A stretch of 64,000 nt of DNA from Gautieria morchelliformis (taxonomy: Eukaryota; Basidiomycota; Agaricomycetes; Gomphales; Gomphaceae), in contig WHVA01000184.1 of NCBI GenBank assembly GCA_015179125.1, positions 1 through 64,000 of the forward strand, written 5' to 3'. How positions within the stretch are numbered: the stretch's first letter is position 1; each line of letters starts with the position of its first letter. The notes under the pieces were generated by a model that saw nothing but the letters and a program-made list of their open reading frames with translations, had not been told where the DNA came from and made no database searches. This document shows positions 57,990-64,000 of this stretch, one piece after another. A program made the translations under genes and the position numbers.

Positions 57990-58203
57990 TGTAAAGATGT
58001 CGATCTTATGCCTTGTATCACAAGGGCACAGCAGAACTTGACCAAGGAGTGGTATTCTGAATGCTACGTAGTGACAGTGTAAGGGTAAGCTGCGATGGGA
58101 ACCGCTGATCGGTTCCCATGCATAAACTATACAGTGGGTCCCTAAGGGGCCCACTGGGGTTATGTAGTAACTAGTGTACATGTAGATACATAGGGTATTT
58201 ACA
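57990..58203 (-). repeat. L3 LTR, copy c, complete (fossil)
   Basis: 214 bp on the minus strand from TGTAAATACCC to ATCTTTACA. A purine tract AGAGGGGGAGGG (58204-58215, minus strand) directly precedes it, as expected for a 3' LTR. Confidence 0.8.
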
Positions 58204-60426
58204 CCCTCCCCCTCTATAGACAACTATAGGGTACCGCTTAGGACTCATAGAGGTCATCCATGATGGCGTCCTCTAGCGTTTCTGATACGATGACATTGTC
58301 ATCGTACGGGGCCGGTGGAGCACGTGACTCCTCCGAAGGCACCTCCGCATCCATGGGGGTGGTTGAGTGAGGTGGTTCTCCCTCACCACTGGTGGTGGTT
58401 TCAGCTTGGTTGATGGGGCCTGCATCCTCACGGAGCATGGCCTCGACGGCCAGGTCCTCAGCCTGGGGAGGAGGCCGGAAGCACGCCAGCTCTTGATTGA
58501 GCTGAGCGGTCGCGGCACCACGGCCCTCAAGTGGCTGGTCTCGAGGACCTTTTGTTGGCCCTCCCGAGCGGCGGCACTGAACGCTGCGCCGGTGATGCTG
58601 CGTTGAACATACTGTTCAATGCGCGTCGCTCGTTTGCAAGTGACCCCGGTGTAGTGGGCCAGCCATATCGCGATCTTGGCGAGCGGGATGTCGGGGCCAG
58701 CTCGGCCCCCCACGGGATATGGGCCTGTGATGGAGAGCTGCAGACTGGTGCTCTGCGGTGTCAGGCATTCCCTGGCATCGACGAAGCTCGACCATTGGTC
58801 GGTTGAGCCGAACAAGTCGAGAAGTCTCAACTTGAGAGGTGACGTGACCCCTTTAACATGGGGTGCGAGGGCCTTCAACCACATCCAGACATCCATGTCA
58901 TCTAGGTTGAAGGTTCCATCCGCATTGTCACGGATGGCAGATGGGATTCCTTCGGGGTTGTGTATCCAACCCCTTAGGATGGCGGCGATGTCGTGCGGGG
59001 TACCGCTCACTATCATGAGACAATCCCTTTTGGGATTGCAAGCGCGTTGCTTGTGCTCGATGCGCTTGAACACGCCGATCATCTCGCGCATGTGCGCGAG
59101 TTGCAGTGTTTCTTTTGCACGCGCTAGGAGCTCAACGAAGTGTGGGTCATTGAGCAGGCAGACGTTGTACCATTGAGTACGACACTGTTGAGCCTTTCCT
59201 ACTGGTCGTGGTAGGAGGCCCGTCTCGGAGACCGGTGGGTCTCCGAGTGGTATGATCACTCCCTCCCCCAGGTAGGGAGGGTGAACTGTCCCCGCCGGTG
59301 GTGGCAGGTCCATGTGAGGCCCGATGTACTAGGCCTCGACCAATGCTACCTGCTGTTGTAGGGCAGGGTCATTGATCATGTGTGACGGTGACGCTGCCAG
59401 GTATGCGCCGATTGCACTTTCCCTCGCAATGGCTAAACCATTGACGGTGTTGGAGGTGCCGCGCAATTTCTTGCGCTTCTTTGTTGGCTGCTCAGCCAGC
59501 CGCTGAGCTCTTTCCGGGTCGTACGTCTTCCAGACGGAGGAGTCGGACTCACATCCCTCTGGGACGCCGTACGCTGCATCAGATGGCGCGCTCTGCCCCT
59601 CTGTCGTTGTCGTTGTTGGGGTGGGAGCCGATAATCGGGACGCTAGCCCTGATGTTGAGCGCGCTGGCAAGGGTGCCGTCCCGTGAGATGATGAGGGCCC
59701 GGCCACTGGGTCTGTGGCCGGGTCATGGCGCGGCCTTTTTGAGGCTGTGTGGGCGAACTTGAGCTGGAGCTGGGCTGCGCTTAGCTGCTCCTTGAGCTCT
59801 TTTATTTTGGCATGCTCGGCTTCGAGCGCGTCGTCACAGTCTTCGACTGCACGTTCCAAGTCCTTGACCTCCTTCTTGAGGTCATGGATGTCCCAGAGAG
59901 GCTCCTCCCGCGCATCACGTGTGATGCCCCTCAGGAACCATCCCCAGGCCACGTCAGCGGTGTCGCCAATGTCTTCATCCCACAGTTTGACCTTGTGGGT
60001 GCCTGTCGCAGCCTGTAGGTGCGTGGCGTAGTCCACGCACGTGGCGCAATCGTCCGGGTGAACGATTGCCAAAGCGTCTTCCCATCCTACGATCATCCAG
60101 TTTTCTTGGTCGACTGGAGCTCGTAGGATGTCTGTAGCCCCCTGTCTCAGGGCCGTTGCACACGTCGTGGACGTTGACAGATCAACGTCCATCCCATCTT
60201 TGGGGGGCATCATCTTCGTGGGTAGATGATGGTGGTTTGCTTCCAAGAAGCAATGCACCCTCGGAAAGATCTGAGGCGAAAATTTAACCGCGCCGTGGCC
60301 GGCACGTCACGTGGTATGCACGTGACAGACGCATCTAGCGGCGTCTGGGGAGGTCGCGTGGTTTGCTCCTGGAGCTCTAGATAGCTATCTAGGGCTTCAA
60401 GATCCTTGCATGATGATATGGGTTCC
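58204..60426 (-). mobile_element. Gag-only LTR element interior, L3 family (fossil)
   Basis: Minus-strand Gag-like coding from 60258 to 58238. The first part has a coiled coil (KKEVKDLERAVEDCDDALEA..) and a basic KRPRHD stretch; the second contains a conserved globular segment (..MIGVFKRIEHKQRACNPKRD..). No protease, reverse transcriptase or integrase is seen. It ends in the polypurine tract and L3 LTR copy c; its 5' LTR has been replaced by the L2 LTR to the right. About one or two breaks. Confidence 0.6.
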
Positions 60427-62505
60427 TGTTTTGGAACCCTTCAAGACTTTGGTGTTATTGCTAACACTTCAATCTATCAGAATGTGTCATTTACGAGACT
60501 CAAAGAATATTAAACAATGCTGCAGCACAACTCCGGAAATAATTTAATATTTGTACCTTGGTTGCAATCCGCGTAAAAACTAGTCCAAGTTAATACAGAT
60601 GGAAGGCAATACGTTTCTTAGCAGCACTGAACAATAAACTAAAAGAATGTAGGTTCAAGGACACTATCGGGGTCCAAGCGTATTCCAAAATATAAAGGAA
60701 TGTACTTAGTAGGCGAGTTTATAAATGGACTGCCCTGATAATCTACCAGCGCACAGCAATAAAACGAGGGATGAACGAGTTTTAGAAGTGACTTGTGAAA
60801 GTCTCTAATCAGGAAAATCGACTGATCAGATTGTCTCGGGTATTGGAGTGCGAATGGCAAGACTATCAATTGACAGACTCACTCTGTAGAATTACACCCG
60901 GAGGATTAGTCCAAGTGGCTAAGCAGTAAAGTAACTACTTAACAAGGAATTAGACACTAAAGTAAGTGAATAACCCTAGCTGGGATTAGCAGCTTAGTAA
61001 GATGCAAGTCACACAAGGTCACGTGGATAGAAGATGGTAGATTGCTAGAATGATGATTCAAGGAGGTCAGAATGGCCTCCTTTTATATTGTAAAATACAC
61101 AGGATTACGTAAAATGGGGTTCTTCTATCTATTAGGCGAGTGATGTCATATGTAAATATTTGCACTGCTGAAACACACCCTCGTAACTATTGCGGTGTGT
61201 TTGTGCAAAGAAATTTGAAATAGATAGTCAATCACCTTCCCTGGTTTGCACAGCCTTTCACAGCCTTTCACAGCCATACACAGCCTTGCACTGCCCTGCA
61301 CAGCCCTACACAGCTGCTATGACATCAAGGGACCTATTTGGTGTCATAGCGTTGCGTTTGGAGGATTCATTCCTCCAACAGGCTTTGTCAAACCTGCACC
61401 CTAGTTTTGGCTTTGTACATCTTTGTGTGACTTTGTACGCAGCCTTGCACAGGCTTGTGTAAGCGGTAGAGGACACATTCAATCTCAGTGGCTGAGTTTG
61501 AGTGAGCCAAGGTACCGGAGTTGTAGGTGCTTGAGTGTCTGCAACTCCGAGTTCACAGTTCGTGGGAAGCTCTGGTCGGAGTTTGAAACTGAGCGGCTGT
61601 GGCAGAGTTGTGGACCTGCATGGGTTCATAACTCTGCCTGACAGAATAAGGAGCTTTTGAGCCAGGGAAGTGTTACGACCGTTCATTTCCGATTTCTGAC
61701 CTTCAGTTCCGCAACACTTTCCGCCCCTCCGATATTTCCGACATCCCGCCCCTTGTTCATTTCCCTTGTTCTTTCAACTCTATTACTCGGACCCACCGGA
61801 CCCACCTCACCGTTCATCAAGACCACATGTCTGGCCCTCCTTGTGTTTCGTTGTCAAGACATGTTTTCCCGACCCCTTGTTCTTTGCCATTGTTCTACCT
61901 TACCCTGAACCTCCCTTGTAGTCCCATTGTTCCCAATTAATTAGTTCCCACGCATTGTCTACTCGACTTCCACTTCCCCCGGAATTTGCTTAGTACTACC
62001 CCATTACCTATTGTCTCAGCTCTTTGTATAAAAGCCTGTCATGTATGTCTGTTATTCTGCAATCAGATAATCACCTTCGATACTTGATTTCCTTCACTCT
62101 ATCTCCTGTTCTTAGCACAGCGAGTCTAGCAAGACCTCAGTCTCTCCGCCTCCCGTCTTTCCGCCTTCCGCCTCAGTTCCGACTCAAATTCCGACCAACC
62201 TCTAGTTCAGTACTTTCCGACTTCCGACTCATTTCCGAAATACTTAGGACGATAGTTCATTGGGGGCGCAACCTACAAGTTGAAGCCGCTGTCCTTTCCA
62301 GTTCCGACTTAGCGGAAATCTCGATACGTAACAGGAAGCCAAGTTAGATGGCGAAGAAATAAAAGGAAATTCAAGGAATATTTGAATAGAATTCTCCCAA
62401 CAATAGCCATGTGTATTAGCTACTATCAGCTGGGAAAACAAGGTTTTAAAGCGATTTTTATCCTTTTTTTTCATGAGGCTTTTCGTTAGCAACGGTTCCC
62501 ACACA
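60427..62505 (-). mobile_element. LTR of the L2 Gypsy element, carrying a nested solo LTR (fossil)
   Basis: Minus-strand TGTGTGGGAACC at 62505 to GGTTCCAAAACA at 60427. About 1.4 kb without the nested L5 LTR. TATA-like ACAATATAAAAGGAGG near 61085. It directly follows the Gypsy pol on the minus strand, so it is that element's 3' LTR. Confidence 0.85.
61671..62333 (+). mobile_element. solo LTR, family L5, nested in the L2 LTR (fossil)
   Basis: 663 bp, TGTTACGACC..ATACGTAACA, with a perfect 5-bp duplication GGAAG (61666-61670 and 62334-62338). TTTGTATAAAAGCC near 62022 is a likely TATA box. Rich in TTCCGACT-like repeats. Youngest layer at this spot. Confidence 0.93.
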
Positions 62506-64000
62506 TGGATGCCGAATCTTGGGTGTGCACCCGGGTTCGCCATGATCTTCGCGAACATGGGCTCCTTATGGTAGGAGTCACGTAGGACCTTTGGCAGGTC
62601 CAAGTTTTCTTCTACGCTTACGTGTAGGGAAGTTCCGTCATTGCTTGCGGCAATGACGCAGATGTCGTTGTCGTTGTCGTTGTCTGGCAATGATGCGTCG
62701 TGGCGAGGTTCCTTGATGGAGCCTTCGTTCACATTCATAGCCGCTGCTTCTAATATTCGCGGCTCTGTTTTCTCCGTGAGGCGAGTTGATCACCTCGTAG
62801 CTGCTGTACACAGCTCCATGTATCGGTCAGTGGGCATTAGCTCACCGTCCGAGTCTAGTCACGCATCTGCATTGACAAAGACATGATCTGGGTGCTTCTC
62901 GTCACCCATATCACTCTCATAGTAGCGGGATAAGCAGTCCACTACTTTGTTCTCAACGCCGTCAACGTGGACGGTGTTGTAATTGAAGTGGGATAGGAAC
63001 TCCCACCACCGGACCTGTCTATCAGACAGGTTCTTTTGGGTCTCGAAGTACTCAAGACCCTTGTGGTCCATGACTAGGGTGAACTTTGGCCTTAGGAGTT
63101 TGTCCTCCCATTTCATGAGGGCTTCGAGCACGGCGATGGTTTCGTGCTCGTGTGTTCTGTAGTGTTGCTGCACAACACTGAACTTCTTTGACAAGCCAGC
63201 TGGTCAACAGGTCTTCCATTCTGGTCCCTGGCCATAGACAGCACTGACACCAGACTTTGAACCGTTGGTGATGACCCATATTGGGTCCGCGTTCCGTGCG
63301 TCAATGGGATGCAAGATCAGGGCCTTGCAGGCCAGCACCCTTATGCTGTGGAAGCATTTGTCCAGCAACAGCGTCCATTCAAATGGATGGTTGTTGCACA
63401 CACATCCCGATAAGGGAGTGGTGTATGCGCTGATATCTGGCATGTAGTGTGCCAGGTATTGGACGAGAATGAGGAATCTCTGCATGTCATTAAACGTGCG
63501 AGGCCTCCTCCACTCGCGGATGCGTTGCATTTTGTAACCATCCACGTGAACCCCTTGGCCATCTATGATATGGCCAAGGCACTCCATTCTTTCTGAATAG
63601 AGATCAACCTTCTTTTTACTTAAGAAGAGATGGCTGCTCCGTAATCTCTCGAAGACTATGCGGAGGTGTTCCTCGTGCTCTTGTATCGAGTGTGAGAAGA
63701 TGAAAATATCATCCATGTAGACATGGACGAAGCGACCTATGCAGTCGCAGAATATCAATGTCATGAGATGTTGAAACACCGATGGGGCGTTGCAGTCCCC
63801 CATCTGTATCACTTGGCACCTGAATGTGCCAAGGATCGTCGCAAAGGCCATCTTTGGGACGTCTTCAGGACGAATACGGATTTGCTTAGATGCCTCCGAC
63901 ATATCGAGTTTCGTCCTGTATTTGCAGTGAGCGACATCGCTCCTGATAACATCCTGATCTGGGAAGGGTGTCACGTCCTTCAGCGTGTTCTCCTTCTGCT
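62506..64000 (-). mobile_element. Ty3/Gypsy pol, 3' part (fossil, continues past the window)
   Basis: Minus strand: reverse transcriptase with Y-M-D-D and downstream LGHIIDGQGV (63974-63204), RNase H/connection region with a chromatin-distal VRWWEFLSHFNY segment (63194-62859), then a poorly conserved region up to the L2 LTR. Integrase is not evident before the LTR, so the 3' part is deleted. About two or more breaks. Confidence 0.85.

Noticed and set aside
54835-58190. DNA transposon with about 180-bp terminal inverted repeats
   Set aside because: The inverted L3 copies first looked like TIRs, but one copy is preceded by a polypurine tract and starts TGTAAA/ends TTTACA, so they are LTRs in opposite orientation.

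Overview
The window looks like repeat-rich nuclear DNA of a basidiomycete fungus, most likely an Agaricomycete. Reasons: short GT-AG introns of about 47-75 bp, a Helitron of the type common in mushrooms, Ty1/Copia elements primed by an internal half of initiator tRNA-Met, a hAT transposase tail, and an intron-rich Mch1-like transporter gene. No rRNA, tRNA or CRISPR was found.

Layout. 1-401: end of a hAT transposase. 1.6-10.3 kb: first part of a locally duplicated gene cluster. 12.1-16.5 kb: Copia element 1. 17.2-20.5 kb: a further unit of the cluster, then a 17-bp minisatellite. About 22.0-29.2 kb: a decayed Helitron with a divergent accessory gene. 29.2-35.6 kb: Copia element 2 carrying a nested solo LTR. 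35.8-48.3 kb: the rest of the cluster. 48.8-50.6 kb: intact seven-exon MFS transporter. 51.5-52.5 kb: intact membrane-protein gene on the minus strand. 53.3-64.0 kb: nested LTR fossils ending in Gypsy pol, which runs off the window.

The cluster is the main interest. A small gene (Z) encoding a zinc-finger protein of about 214-240 residues occurs seven times (Z-A to Z-G), always with the same four coding exons. Exons 3 and 4 are always 84 and 73 nt. Exons 1 and 2 vary only by multiples of three, except in one frameshifted copy. The Z copies sit in a mosaic repeat unit that also carries a convergent SAM-domain gene (three SAM-bearing copies, three remnants), an unrecognised minus-strand ORF (two copies), a degraded caspase-like (peptidase C14) gene (two readable copies, two eroded), and further conserved blocks. 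The Helitron and both Copia elements split this array.

Z protein is probably nuclear and nucleic-acid binding. The SAM protein resembles SAM domains of fungal MAPK-module proteins such as Ste50/Ste11. Whether Z, SAM and caspase-like genes ever worked together cannot be told from sequence alone. Exon structures were worked out by hand from splice motifs and frame.
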